A program made the translations under genes and the position numbers. Source: Nocardiopsis sp. N85 (GTDB lineage: Bacteria; Actinomycetota; Actinomycetes; Streptosporangiales; Streptosporangiaceae). Taken from it: a stretch of DNA of 64,000 nucleotides. The number at the start of each line of letters is the position of its first letter. Within the stretch, counting starts at the first letter, position 1. Below, piece by piece: positions 30,248 to 38,167 of this stretch. The notes under the pieces are model-generated. The model was not told the DNA's origin and ran no database searches. It saw only the letters and a list, made by a program, of their open reading frames with translations. Location: the NCBI RefSeq assembly GCF_028882275.1, contig NZ_JARBUT010000022.1, positions 46,229-110,228 on the forward strand. Direction: 5' to 3'.

Positions 30248-30277
30248 CGAAGGCCGGTCCCGTAGGACCGGCCTTCG
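30248..30277 (-). terminator. Terminator of tRNA-Pro supplied by element B
   Basis: CGAAGGCCGGTCC (30248-30260) and GGACCGGCCTTCG (30265-30277) pair perfectly across CGTA. It begins four bases after the tRNA 3' end on the minus strand and so replaces the displaced native terminator at 9091-9134. Confidence 0.7.
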
Positions 30278-30280
30278 TGC

Positions 30281-30357
30281 TGGTCGGGGTGGCGGGATTT
30301 GAACCCACGACCTCTTCGTCCCGAACGAAGCGCGCTGCCAAGCTGCGCTACACCCCG
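30281..30357 (-). tRNA. tRNA-Pro (anticodon CGG), integration target
   Basis: On the minus strand the 77 bases fold as a standard tRNA: acceptor CGGGGTG/CACCCCG, D stem GCGC/GCGC, anticodon stem CTTCG/CGAAG with loop TTCGGGA (anticodon CGG), T arm GTGGG-TTCAAAT-CCCGC, discriminator A and encoded CCA (30281-30283). The 3' 43 bases are duplicated at 13310 and 42 of them, with one change, at 9134. This is therefore the attB of both elements, and the only complete copy in the window. Confidence 0.96.
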
Positions 30358-30421
30358 AAGCAACGAGCCCAAGTCTAGCGGACATGGGGAGTGCTCGGGT
30401 AATCGATATCGGTGACGTCGC

Positions 30422-31351
30422 TCAACCGCCCCCGGGGCAGGCCACGAGGTCCAGCAGTGATGCCTCCGGGCGGCAGCAGAACCGCACCGGCGCGTACGGC
30501 GAGGTGCCCAGGCCGCCGGACACGTGCAACCACGCCCCCGCGTACTCGTTCAGCCCCCACGCCCGCGGTCGGTCGATCCCGCAGTTGGTGACCAGTGTCC
30601 CGTAGAACGGCAGGCACAGCTGGCCGCCGTGGGTGTGACCCGCGAGCATCAGCTGGTATCCGTCGGCCGCGAACCGGTCCAGGTTGGCCGGCTCCGGCGA
30701 GTGCAGCACGCCCAGCCGCAGGTCCGCGGTCGGGTCGGCCGCTCCCGCGATCTCGTCGTAGCGGTCCAGCTTGATGTGCGAGTCGTGCACACCCGCCAGC
30801 GCCACACCGAGTCCGCCGGCCTTCAGCGACCCCTTCCGGTTGTTCAGGTCCAGCCACCCCGACCCGGACATCGCCGCGCCCAGTTCGCGCCAGGGCAGGT
30901 CCGGCACCCGGCGCTTGCGGTAGTCGTCCTTGCTGGTCCGCCACAGGTAGCGGGCCGGGTTCTTGAACTGGGGGGAGAACAGGTCGTTGGACCCGTACAC
31001 GAACGCGCCCGGCCGGTCCAGGAGCGGCCCCAGGGCGTCGATGAACGGCTCCACCGCCTCCGGGTGCGCCAGCGAGTCGCCGGTGTTGATCACCAGGTCC
31101 GGTTCGTACCTCTCCAGGCCCCGGATCCAGTCGATGAGCATCCGGCGTCCCGGCGTCAGGTGCGCGTCCGACAGGTGCAGGACGCGCAGTCGCGGGCTGC
31201 CCGGGGGCAGCAGGGGAAGCTCGTACCGGCGCAACCGGAACCAGTTGCGCTCGATGACCGAGGCGTAGGTCAGCCCCGCCACCCCGACGGCCCCCGTGAT
31301 CGCCGCCGTACGGCCCACGTCGCGCAGGAGTCGTCCCTTGTCGATGCCCAT
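30422..31351 (-). CDS. Metallophosphoesterase, calcineurin-like
   Basis: A 309-residue protein with an N-terminal membrane anchor (about 14-32) and a dinuclear-metal phosphoesterase domain: D62-x-H64 (LSDAHLTPGR), GD92, the G-S-N122-D motif, a lone H in AGVHDSH and GHTHGGQL near residue 247. It resembles YkuE/Rv3683-like exported or membrane-associated enzymes. Its place beside the large penicillin-binding protein gene is conserved in actinomycetes and suggests an envelope-related substrate, which is unproven. Confidence 0.88.
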   Translation of the reverse strand: MGIDKGRLLRDVGRTAAITGAVGVAGLTYASVIERNWFRLRRYELPLLPPGSPRLRVLHLSDAHLTPGRRMLIDWIRGLERYEPDLVINTGDSLAHPEAVEPFIDALGPLLDRPGAFVYGSNDLFSPQFKNPARYLWRTSKDDYRKRRVPDLPWRELGAAMSGSGWLDLNNRKGSLKAGGLGVALAGVHDSHIKLDRYDEIAGAADPTADLRLGVLHSPEPANLDRFAADGYQLMLAGHTHGGQLCLPFYGTLVTNCGIDRPRAWGLNEYAGAWLHVSGGLGTSPYAPVRFCCRPEASLLDLVACPGGG

Positions 31352-31517
31352 GCCGCCTTCTTCCTCATCGGGCCCGGCTCAGGGATGCGGTGCCATCCGT
31401 CGGCGTGCCCCGTGCGGGACGGAGCGGTCGCGGATCGGCGTCCCCGCACCCCCGCTGATCGTCTCAGATCCGCGTCGCCCGTGCACAAAACGTTGGTGGG
31501 TCCGCCCGCCGCCACCG

Positions 31518-31523
31518 TAGGAT
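31518..31523 (+). promoter_or_regulatory. -10 box of the leaderless yqeY-like message
   Basis: TAGGAT with six bases to the ATG at 31530; TTGGTG (31493-31498) is a possible -35 with a 19-bp spacer. Confidence 0.45.
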
Positions 31524-31529
31524 CGGCCC

Positions 31530-31985
31530 ATGTCCGAACTCAAAGACCGTCTCAAGAGCGACCTGACCACCGCCATCAAGGCGCGTGACAAGGTGCGCAC
31601 CGGCACCCTTCGCATGGTCCTGGCCGCGATCTCCACCGAGGAGGCCGCCGGTTCCACTCAGCGCGTCCTCGGTGACGACGAGGTCGTCACGCTGCTGACC
31701 CGCGAGGCCAAGAAGCGCCGGGAGGCCGCCGAGGCGTTCGAGAAGGGCGGTCGTCCGGAGCAGGCGCAGGCCGAGCGGGCCGAGAGCGCGGTCATCTCCG
31801 ACTACCTGCCGGCGCAGCTCACCGACGAGGAGCTGGCCACCATGATCTCCGACGCGATCCGGGAGACGGGCGCGGAGGGACCCAGGGGCATGGGCCAGGT
31901 CATGAAGGTCGTCAACCCGAAGATCGCCGGCCGGGCCGAGGGCTCCCGGGTGGCCGCCGAGGTCAAGCGGCAGCTGGCGGGCTGA
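31530..31985 (+). CDS. GatB/YqeY domain-containing protein
   Basis: A 151-residue protein with the full YqeY pattern: LKDRLKSDLTTAIKARDKVR at the start, a lysine/arginine-rich middle (EAKKRREAAEAFEKGGRPEQ), DYLPAQLTDEEL and the C-terminal MGQVMKVVNPKIAGRAEGSR. The fold is shared with the GatB tail that binds tRNA, but the free protein has no established function. It converges with the PBP gene across a strong bidirectional terminator. Confidence 0.92.
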   Translation: MSELKDRLKSDLTTAIKARDKVRTGTLRMVLAAISTEEAAGSTQRVLGDDEVVTLLTREAKKRREAAEAFEKGGRPEQAQAERAESAVISDYLPAQLTDEELATMISDAIRETGAEGPRGMGQVMKVVNPKIAGRAEGSRVAAEVKRQLAG

Positions 31986-31998
31986 CACCCCGCGCACA

Positions 31999-32032
31999 CG
32001 AGGGGGCCGCGGCGTGCGCCGCGGCCCCCTCG
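31999..32032. terminator. Bidirectional terminator between yqeY-like and PBP genes
   Basis: Two 16-base arms (31999-32014 and 32017-32032) are perfect complements with a two-base loop and serve both convergent genes. Confidence 0.75.
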
Positions 32033-32043
32033 TCGTGCTCCGG

Positions 32044-34443
32044 TCAGTCCCGTGGTCCGGTCGTCGGCGTGTGCGCCGGTCGCACCCGGAACCATCCGTC
32101 GTCGTCATCGGTGGTTCCCGCGGTCCCGCCGCCCTGGCTCAGGAACACGTTGACCGTGGCCCCGCGCGGCAGGCGCGTTCCGGGATCGGGGTTGACCGCG
32201 GCCACCGCGCCCTCGGGCTCGGACGAGTTGAGGCGGGTGGCGGACACGTTCACCTCGTAGCCGGCCGCCTCCAGGAGCCTCACGGCCTCGGACTCGGTCT
32301 GGCCGACCACGTCGGGCACACCGCCGTCGTCGGACGCCGGGCTGGGGTCGTCGTCCGGCTCGGGCGAGGCAGGCCTGGGCACCGACGTCGAACCGAACCG
32401 GCCCGGCGCGGACGGCAGCTGCTTCACCTCCAGTCCCTCGTGCGCGCCCTGGAAGGTCTCCTTCCAGATCTGCCCGGAGATCGTCGCCCCGTACACCACC
32501 GGGAAGTAGCGATCGCCGATGGTGACGTTGGTCAGCGGGTACTGCTGCGGACCGCGCGGGTCGGCGACGAACACCGCCGCCGCCATCTGAGGCGTGAACC
32601 CGGCGAACCAGGCCGCCGCGGAACCGTCGGTGGTACCGGTCTTGCCCGCCGCCGGGCGGCCGATGCCCAGGGCGCTCGCGGTACCGCCGTTGAACGTCTG
32701 CGACAGCAGGTAGGAGACGCCGTGGGCGACGTCCTCGTCCAGCGCCCGCTCGCACTCGGGCTCGATCTCGATCGTGGTGTCGGACTGCTTGTCCTCGATC
32801 GTGGTGATGGCCTGCGGCTCGCAGTACATGCCACCCGAGGCGAACGTGGCGTAGGCGTTGGCGACCCGCAGCGGGGACACCTCCTCGCTGCCCAGGGTGA
32901 AGCTGCTGTTGGCCAGCGAGTTCTCGTTCTCGGTGAACAGGGTGCCGTCGGCGCGCTTGAGGCCCAGCTTCTCGGCCATCTCCATGACGTCGCAGATGCC
33001 GACCTTGGCCTGCAACTGCGCGAAGTAGGTGTTGGACGACGCCTTGGTGCCCGACACCATGTTGTGCGTGGTGCCCGAGGCGGTGTCACCGGCGTTGCTC
33101 GGTTCCCAGGTGGACAGGGATCCGCCGTTGCAGCTGCGCTGCCCCGACACGGACACCTTGGTGGGCGAGTTGAACGCCGTGCTGAACGGCATCCCCTCCT
33201 CCAGCGCCGCGGCCAGGGTGATCGCCTTGAAGGTCGACCCTGCCTGGAACCCGCTGCTGCCGCCCCGGTCGGCGTCGGTGGCGAAGTTGATGGAGGTCTC
33301 GCCGAGCTTGCTCTCGTCGGGGCCGTAGTTGCGCCCCTGCGCCATGCCGAGGATGCGGCCGGTCCCCGGTTGGATGACGACCTCGGCCGCGACCTTGCGG
33401 GACTCGTTCTTGCGCGGCACCCACTTGTCCACCGCCTCCTGCGCGGACTTCTGGGTCTGCGGCACCAGGGTGGTGTGGATCTCCAGGCCGGCGGTGCGCA
33501 GCCAGCGCGCCCGCTCGGTCTCGTTGGGGCCGAAGCGATCGTCCTTCTCGATCTCCTGGACCACGTAGTCGCAGAAGAACGGCTGCTTGCTGGGCACGCA
33601 CCCGTTGGGCGGGGTGTCCAGGTCCACTTCCAGCGGCTCGGCCTTGGCCTCCTCGGCCTCGGCCTCGGTGATGGCCCCGGAGGCGACCATGCGGTCGAGC
33701 ACCACGTTGCGGCGTTCGACGGTCTGCTCGGGGAAGAACCGCGGGTTGTACAGGTACGGGTAGCGGACCAGACCGGCGATGGTCGCGGCCTGGTGCAGCT
33801 CCAGCTCGCTGGCGGGGACCTTGAAGTAGTGCTGTGCGGCCGACTCGACGCCGTAGGCGCCATCGCTGAAGTAGGCGATGTTGAGGTAGCCCTCAAGGAT
33901 CTCGTCCTTGGTCATCCGCTTCTCCAGGGCGATGGCGTAGCGCAGCTCCCGGATCTTGCGGGCGATCGTCTCCTCGCGGGCGGTCTCCAGCTCCTCCTGG
34001 GAGGTGGCCGCCTCGATCTGGACGTTCTTGACGTACTGCTGGGTGATGGACGAGGCGCCCTCGGTGTTGCCGCCGAGGGTGCGCAGGGCCGCGCGCAGCG
34101 TGCCCGACACGTCCAGACCGCCGTGCTCGTAGAAGCGGGCGTCCTCGATGGAGAGGATGGCGTCGACCATCACCGGGGAGACGTCGTCGAGGGAGATGAG
34201 CTCGCGGTTCTGATCGAAGATCTCCGCGATGACACCGCCCTCGCTGTCATAGATGGTGGAGCGCTGCGGGGGAGGCGGCGTCTCCAGATTGCCGGGCATG
34301 TCGAGGAAGCCGGCGGCGACGTTGCGGGCTGTGATGCCGACGCCACCGACGGCGGGCAGTGCCAACGCGGCGACCAGGAGTCCGGCGATGGCACTGACGA
34401 CGACCAGTTGGCTGATTCTCTGAAGCAATGTCCCCTGACCCAC
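32044..34443 (-). CDS. Bifunctional class A penicillin-binding protein with PASTA domain
   Basis: A 799-residue cell-wall synthase. A membrane anchor (10-38) is followed by the GT51 glycosyltransferase with catalytic E100 (SIEDARFYEHGG) and EGASSITQQYVKN. The transpeptidase carries S403-T-F-K406, SNTYF and K601-T-G (AAGKTGTTDG). A single PASTA domain follows (about 695-765; VPDVVGQTESEAVRLLEAAG), then a short Asp-rich tail. It corresponds to the PonA2-type enzyme that neighbours whiB4/wblA in actinomycetes. GTG start. Confidence 0.94.
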   Translation of the reverse strand: MGQGTLLQRISQLVVVSAIAGLLVAALALPAVGGVGITARNVAAGFLDMPGNLETPPPPQRSTIYDSEGGVIAEIFDQNRELISLDDVSPVMVDAILSIEDARFYEHGGLDVSGTLRAALRTLGGNTEGASSITQQYVKNVQIEAATSQEELETAREETIARKIRELRYAIALEKRMTKDEILEGYLNIAYFSDGAYGVESAAQHYFKVPASELELHQAATIAGLVRYPYLYNPRFFPEQTVERRNVVLDRMVASGAITEAEAEEAKAEPLEVDLDTPPNGCVPSKQPFFCDYVVQEIEKDDRFGPNETERARWLRTAGLEIHTTLVPQTQKSAQEAVDKWVPRKNESRKVAAEVVIQPGTGRILGMAQGRNYGPDESKLGETSINFATDADRGGSSGFQAGSTFKAITLAAALEEGMPFSTAFNSPTKVSVSGQRSCNGGSLSTWEPSNAGDTASGTTHNMVSGTKASSNTYFAQLQAKVGICDVMEMAEKLGLKRADGTLFTENENSLANSSFTLGSEEVSPLRVANAYATFASGGMYCEPQAITTIEDKQSDTTIEIEPECERALDEDVAHGVSYLLSQTFNGGTASALGIGRPAAGKTGTTDGSAAAWFAGFTPQMAAAVFVADPRGPQQYPLTNVTIGDRYFPVVYGATISGQIWKETFQGAHEGLEVKQLPSAPGRFGSTSVPRPASPEPDDDPSPASDDGGVPDVVGQTESEAVRLLEAAGYEVNVSATRLNSSEPEGAVAAVNPDPGTRLPRGATVNVFLSQGGGTAGTTDDDDGWFRVRPAHTPTTGPRD

Positions 34444-34856
34444 CCCATCAGATTAGGTGACCACATGAGCGCCGAGAGGTGCGCTGTGGAACGGATGGTG
34501 CTCGGGCGTACCGAAACGCCCACGGCACCGCGCGGGCTCTGCCCCCAAAACATCTTTTCACGTGTTATCGCAGCCTCTACACCCTTCGGTTCGGTCACGA
34601 AGGGGCACCGGGTCATCACAGGTGGAGGGTCGACACCGTCCGCGCAATGGCCCGAGCGGACCATATTCGGTGGGATGGAAAGTGGGTCGAGTGGGTTCTG
34701 TCGCGACGGCCCCGGAGTCCGTAACTTTTTGCACAACGGGGCGGATCTCCGTCCGTCCCACTCGTCAGCCGGAGCCTACCCTTTCCCGGCAACCGCTCGG
34801 AGCACACGGATCGCCGGGCTCCCGCGGCCGCGGCTCACCACGGGGGAACAGCGCAC
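34444..34856. other. Upstream region of the wblA-type gene
   Basis: This 413-bp gap separates the divergent PBP and Wbl genes. An AT-richer patch around 34545-34570 and a TACCCT at 34787-34792 may belong to promoters. Long untranslated regions are usual for developmental wbl genes. No operator can be assigned with confidence. Confidence 0.4.
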
Positions 34857-35186
34857 ATGTGGATTGACCAGTGGACGACCCGGGCACGTTGCCGCAGGAT
34901 CGACCCCGACGCACTGTTCGTCCAGGGGTCGGCGCAGAACCGCGCCAAACTCATCTGCCATGACTGCCCCGTGCGCACCGAATGCCTGGTGGACGCGTTG
35001 GACAACCGGGTGGAGTTCGGTGTCTGGGGCGGCATGACCGAACGCGAACGCCGCGCCCTGTTGCGCAAGCACCCCCAGGTCACCGATTGGGCGCCGGTCC
35101 TGGACGAGGTCCGGCGCGAGGGTGACGAGGACCTCGTCCGTGATCTGGTCCGCTACGCCGAGACCCACGCGGCCTCCGCGGACTGA
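34857..35186 (+). CDS. wblA: WhiB family regulator, WblA/WhiB4-type
   Basis: A 109-residue Wbl protein with C12, C34, C37 and C43 for the iron-sulfur cluster and GVWGG at 55-59 followed by MTERERRALLRK. The segment DALFVQGSAQNRAK and the position between the PonA2-type PBP and the ArsA-like pair match Streptomyces WblA and Mycobacterium WhiB4. WblA is a global switch for antibiotic production and sporulation; WhiB4 is redox-linked. The symbol is assigned by motif and synteny. Confidence 0.85.
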   Translation: MWIDQWTTRARCRRIDPDALFVQGSAQNRAKLICHDCPVRTECLVDALDNRVEFGVWGGMTERERRALLRKHPQVTDWAPVLDEVRREGDEDLVRDLVRYAETHAASAD

Positions 35187-35241
35187 GGTCGCCGCGTCGG
35201 ACGGTGCGGTACGGCCGAGACGCGGCCGCGCCGGCCGGGGT

Positions 35242-36369
35242 TCACCCGCCGGCCAGGGCCCTCCCGATACCCCGCAGGCCGTCCAGGTCGTGCACGTCCT
35301 CGGGCAGCGCGGGCACCTCCACCACCGGGACCTCCCGATGGTCGGCCGTCGACCGGTCCCGCAGTTCCCGCTCGCGCAGGTGGGTGCGGACCAGGTCGGC
35401 GTGCAACCGCAGTGCCGCCACGGTCTCCGGGTGCTCTCCGGCGGCGGCCAACGCGTCCGCCGACGCCGACGCCGTGTCCGCGTCCAAAGCGGAGCCCGCC
35501 CCCTCCGGTAGCGGATGGGTGCGGTTGATCACCAACCCCGCCAGCGGCATCGCGTCGGTGGCCAGCCGTCGCATGAAGTAGGAGGCCTCCCGCAGTGCGT
35601 CGGTCTCGGGCGCCGCCACCACCACGAACGCCGTCCCCGGCGCCTGGAGCAAACGGTAGGTGCGCTCCGCGCGCTCCTGGAACCCCCCGAACACCGTGTC
35701 GAACGCCGTCACGAACGCTCGCAGGTCGTTCAACAGCTGCGTCCCCAGGACCTTGCCCAGGATCGACGTCACCAGCCCGACACCGGCGCCCAACAACCGG
35801 AAGGCGCCACTGGGCGCGGGGGCGCTCAGGAACCTGACCAGTCGTCCGTCCAGGAACCGTCCCAACCGTTTCGGGGCGTCCAGGAAGTCCAACGCGGACC
35901 GGCTGGGCGGGGTGTCCACCACGATCAGGTCCCACTCCCCGGACTGGCGCAGCTGCCCGAGCTTCTCCATCGCCATGTACTCCTGCGTGCCGGAGAAGCT
36001 CGTGGAGAGGGTCTGGTAGAAGGGGTTGGCCAGGATCTGCCGGGCCCGCTCCGGATCGGCGTGCTCCTCGACGACCTGGTCGAAGGTCCGCTTCATGTCC
36101 AGCATCATCGCGTGCATGCTCCCGGTGGCCCCCTCCGGCAGCGGCACCGGACGCGGGGTGTCGTCCAGCGACGCCAACCCCATCGACTGCGCCAGTCGCC
36201 GGGCGGGGTCCACGGTGATGACCACCGTGCGCCGGCCGCGTTCGGCCGCCCGCAGGCCCAGGGCCGCCGCCGTGGTGGTCTTGCCGACCCCGCCCGCGCC
36301 GCAGCACACCACGATCCGCGTCGAGGGATCGTCGAGCAGCGCGTCCACGTCCAGACGTTCGGCGCTCAC
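35242..36369 (-). CDS. ArsA-family ATPase (second gene of pair)
   Basis: A 375-residue Mrp/MinD-type ATPase with P-loop GAGGVGKTT (24-32), switch I TVDPARRLAQSMG, switch II VVDTPPSRSALDFLDAP and a C-terminal helical region. It resembles the mycobacterial Rv3679/Rv3680 pair, which form a heterodimer tied to carbon and nitrogen metabolism or lipid phenotypes; arsenite transport is unlikely because the arsenite cysteines are absent. The GTG start overlaps the stop of the upstream partner as GTGA. Confidence 0.85.
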   Translation of the reverse strand: MSAERLDVDALLDDPSTRIVVCCGAGGVGKTTTAAALGLRAAERGRRTVVITVDPARRLAQSMGLASLDDTPRPVPLPEGATGSMHAMMLDMKRTFDQVVEEHADPERARQILANPFYQTLSTSFSGTQEYMAMEKLGQLRQSGEWDLIVVDTPPSRSALDFLDAPKRLGRFLDGRLVRFLSAPAPSGAFRLLGAGVGLVTSILGKVLGTQLLNDLRAFVTAFDTVFGGFQERAERTYRLLQAPGTAFVVVAAPETDALREASYFMRRLATDAMPLAGLVINRTHPLPEGAGSALDADTASASADALAAAGEHPETVAALRLHADLVRTHLRERELRDRSTADHREVPVVEVPALPEDVHDLDGLRGIGRALAGG

Positions 36370-37397
36370 AGGCGCACCCCCTGTTCGATCATGCGGCGGG
36401 TCAGCGCCTCCAGCGCGGCCCGTCCCACTCCGCCCTCCACCAGGGGCAGGTCCAGCATCGGCGCGCCCGTGTCCGCGAGTTCCCCGCGCACCCGCCGTTC
36501 CAGGCGCACCCGCAGGGCGTGCGCGGTCACCTCACGCGCCAGAGAGACGGAGAGCGCGTCGGCGTCGTCGAGGCGGGCCGCCTTCAACCCGGTGGCCAAC
36601 GCCTCCAGGTCGATCTCGCCCGCGGCGGCCGCGGCCAGCCCGGCCTCCGAGAGCAGTGACGGGCGCACCATGTTCACGACGACCATGCCGACGCGCAACC
36701 CCAGGTCGGAGATCTCGGCGATACCGTCGCGGGTCTCCTGGGCGGGCATCTCCTCCAGCAACGACACGAAGTGCACCCGGGTCCGCTCCGAACGGATCAC
36801 CTCCATCACCCGGTCGGCGTGATTGCGGATCGGACCGACCCGGGCCAGCCCGGCCACCTCGGAGTTGACGTTGAGGAACCGGCCGATCCGACCGGTGGGC
36901 GGCGCGTCCATGACGACCGCGTCGTAACGGAAGGGGCCCTCCGGGCGACGCCGGCCACCCTCCCGGCGGCGCACCGCCTCGGTGGCCTTGCCGGTCAGGA
37001 GCACGTCCCGCAGCCCGGGGGCGATGGTGGTGGCGAAGTCGACGGCGCCCAGTCTCGTCAGCGCCTGCCCGGCCCGGCGTATCCCGTAGAACATCTCCAG
37101 GTACTCCATGAGCGCGGCCTCGGCGTCCGCGGCCAGCGCGAAGACGCTGCCGCCGCCCGGCACGGAGTCGATCTCGCGCTCCTCGTAGGGCAACGGCGGA
37201 ACCCCGAACAGCGTCGAGACGCCCTGCCGTCCCTCCACCTCGACCAACAGCACCCGGCCACCGTCGGAGGCCAGGGCCCTGGCCAGCGCCGCCGCCACCG
37301 TCGTCTTCCCGGTCCCGCCCTTGCCGGTGACGATGTGCAGTCGGGCCCCGGCGCACGTCCGACCGGGCTCCCGTGGTCCGTGTTCGTGCTCGCTCAC
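36366..37397 (-). CDS. ArsA-family ATPase (first gene of pair)
   Basis: A 343-residue deviant-Walker ATPase: GKGGTGKTT at 25-33, LVEVEGRQGVSTLFGVPPLP, switch II VVMDAPPTGRIGRFLN and a C-terminal helical part. The open frame continues upstream, but GTG 37397 gives the family's usual length and about 20 residues before the P-loop. It is divergent from the DUF4177 gene and coupled to the second ATPase by GTGA, so both subunits should be made in equal amounts. Confidence 0.85.
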   Translation of the reverse strand: MSEHEHGPREPGRTCAGARLHIVTGKGGTGKTTVAAALARALASDGGRVLLVEVEGRQGVSTLFGVPPLPYEEREIDSVPGGGSVFALAADAEAALMEYLEMFYGIRRAGQALTRLGAVDFATTIAPGLRDVLLTGKATEAVRRREGGRRRPEGPFRYDAVVMDAPPTGRIGRFLNVNSEVAGLARVGPIRNHADRVMEVIRSERTRVHFVSLLEEMPAQETRDGIAEISDLGLRVGMVVVNMVRPSLLSEAGLAAAAAGEIDLEALATGLKAARLDDADALSVSLAREVTAHALRVRLERRVRGELADTGAPMLDLPLVEGGVGRAALEALTRRMIEQGVRL

Positions 37398-37514
37398 CCC
37401 ACGGAGTCTATGCGGGTGTCCTCGCCTCGCACGGTGGGCGGCCGGGGTGAGTAATGTGGCGGCGTCGACGTGCCCGGACCAGCCGGGCGCACCGCACAGG
37501 GGGTAAGTGACCAC

Positions 37515-37688
37515 ATGAGCAAGTGGGAGTACCAGACGGTGGCATTGCTGTCGCACGCCACCAAGCAGATCCTCGACAACTGGGGTGCCGACGGCTGGGA
37601 ACTCGTCTCCGTCGTTCCCGCGCCCCTGCCCGAGGGCACCGACCCGCGCAACCAGCAGTACGTCGCCTACATGAAGCGGGAACTCTAG
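37515..37688 (+). CDS. DUF4177 domain small protein
   Basis: A 57-residue protein with the DUF4177 pattern (KWEYQTVALL, then WGADGWELVSVVP and YVAYMKREL). It matches the small gene (Rv3678A type) kept beside ridA and the ArsA-like pair in actinomycetes. The ridA gene starts directly after its stop. TAATGT at 37452-37457 is a candidate -10. Function unknown. Confidence 0.85.
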   Translation: MSKWEYQTVALLSHATKQILDNWGADGWELVSVVPAPLPEGTDPRNQQYVAYMKREL

Positions 37689-38150
37689 ATGGCCACCCCG
37701 GAAGAGCGGATCACCGAACTCGGACTGACCCTGCCGCGGGTGGCGGCCCCCGTGGCCTCCTACGTTCCGGCCGTGCGCAGCGGATCCCACGTGTACGTCT
37801 CGGGCCAGCTGCCGTTCGTGGACGGGAAGCTGCCCGCCACCGGCAAGGTCGGCGCGGAGGTCACCCCGGAGACCGCGCGGGAGCTGGCGGCGCTGTGCGC
37901 GCTCAACGCGATCGCCGCGGTGCGCGCCGAGGTCGGTGAACTGTCCAACGTCGTCCGCGTCGTCAAGGTGGGGGGCTTCGTGGCGAGCGCACCCGATTTC
38001 ACCGGACACCCCGGCGTCATCAACGGGGCCAGCGACCTCCTCGCCCAGGTGTTCGGCGAGGCCGGCGTGCACGCCCGCGCGGCGGTCGGTGTGGCGGCCC
38101 TGCCGTTGGACTCGCCGGTCGAGGTCGACATGATCGTCGAAGTCGTCTGA
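37689..38150 (+). CDS. RidA family protein
   Basis: A 153-residue YjgF/YER057c/UK114-type protein of the Rv3678c-like subgroup. Core strands GSHVYVSGQLPFVDG, TARELAALCALNAIAAVRAE and VVRVVKVGGFVAS are present, as is the end strand ARAAVGVAALPLDSPVEVDM, whose Ala-Leu replaces the RVEV type, so 2-aminoacrylate deaminase activity is uncertain. It starts with no gap after DUF4177 and is followed after 17 bp by a Nudix gene in the same operon. Confidence 0.9.
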   Translation: MATPEERITELGLTLPRVAAPVASYVPAVRSGSHVYVSGQLPFVDGKLPATGKVGAEVTPETARELAALCALNAIAAVRAEVGELSNVVRVVKVGGFVASAPDFTGHPGVINGASDLLAQVFGEAGVHARAAVGVAALPLDSPVEVDMIVEVV

Positions 38151-38167
38151 GGAGCGAGGAGAGAACG

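Larger units (their letters stand above)
29456..30280. other. Att-proximal interval of element B
   Basis: This stretch of about 825 bp has lower GC than the backbone. It holds a 10-bp inverted repeat (29716-29725 with 29743-29752), a 33-codon ORF with strong ribosome site and terminator (29792-29918), the palindromes at 30015-30144, the right end repeat (30222-30240) and the terminator hairpin (30248-30277). No larger gene is seen. Confidence 0.5.
13310..30283. mobile_element. Element B: AICE-type integrative conjugative element with restriction-modification cargo
   Basis: The element spans 17 kb between the tRNA-Pro att copies at 13310 and 30284. Modules from left to right are restriction-modification cargo (13.6-17.2 kb), a repeat cluster (17.7-17.95 kb), a Pif/Kor pair, the transfer operon with an FtsK/TraB translocase, a second repeat array, a replication module (Prim-Pol and DUF3987), xis, int, and a small ORF beside the attachment site. 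The order and the single FtsK-type translocase are typical of actinomycete AICEs, which transfer double-stranded DNA. Apart from one apparent frameshift in the DUF2637 gene, the backbone looks intact. Confidence 0.88.

Noticed and set aside
32014..35037. Very long open frames antisense to the PBP, hppA, acs and ArsA-like genes
   Set aside because: They are shadows of GC-rich codon bias; the opposite strand carries complete catalytic motif sets, while these frames are low-complexity Gly/Arg/Val/Asp.
35242..37397. Arsenite efflux ATPases
   Set aside because: Arsenite-binding cysteines are lacking and no arsB/arsR genes are adjacent; synteny points to the Rv3679/Rv3680-type pair.
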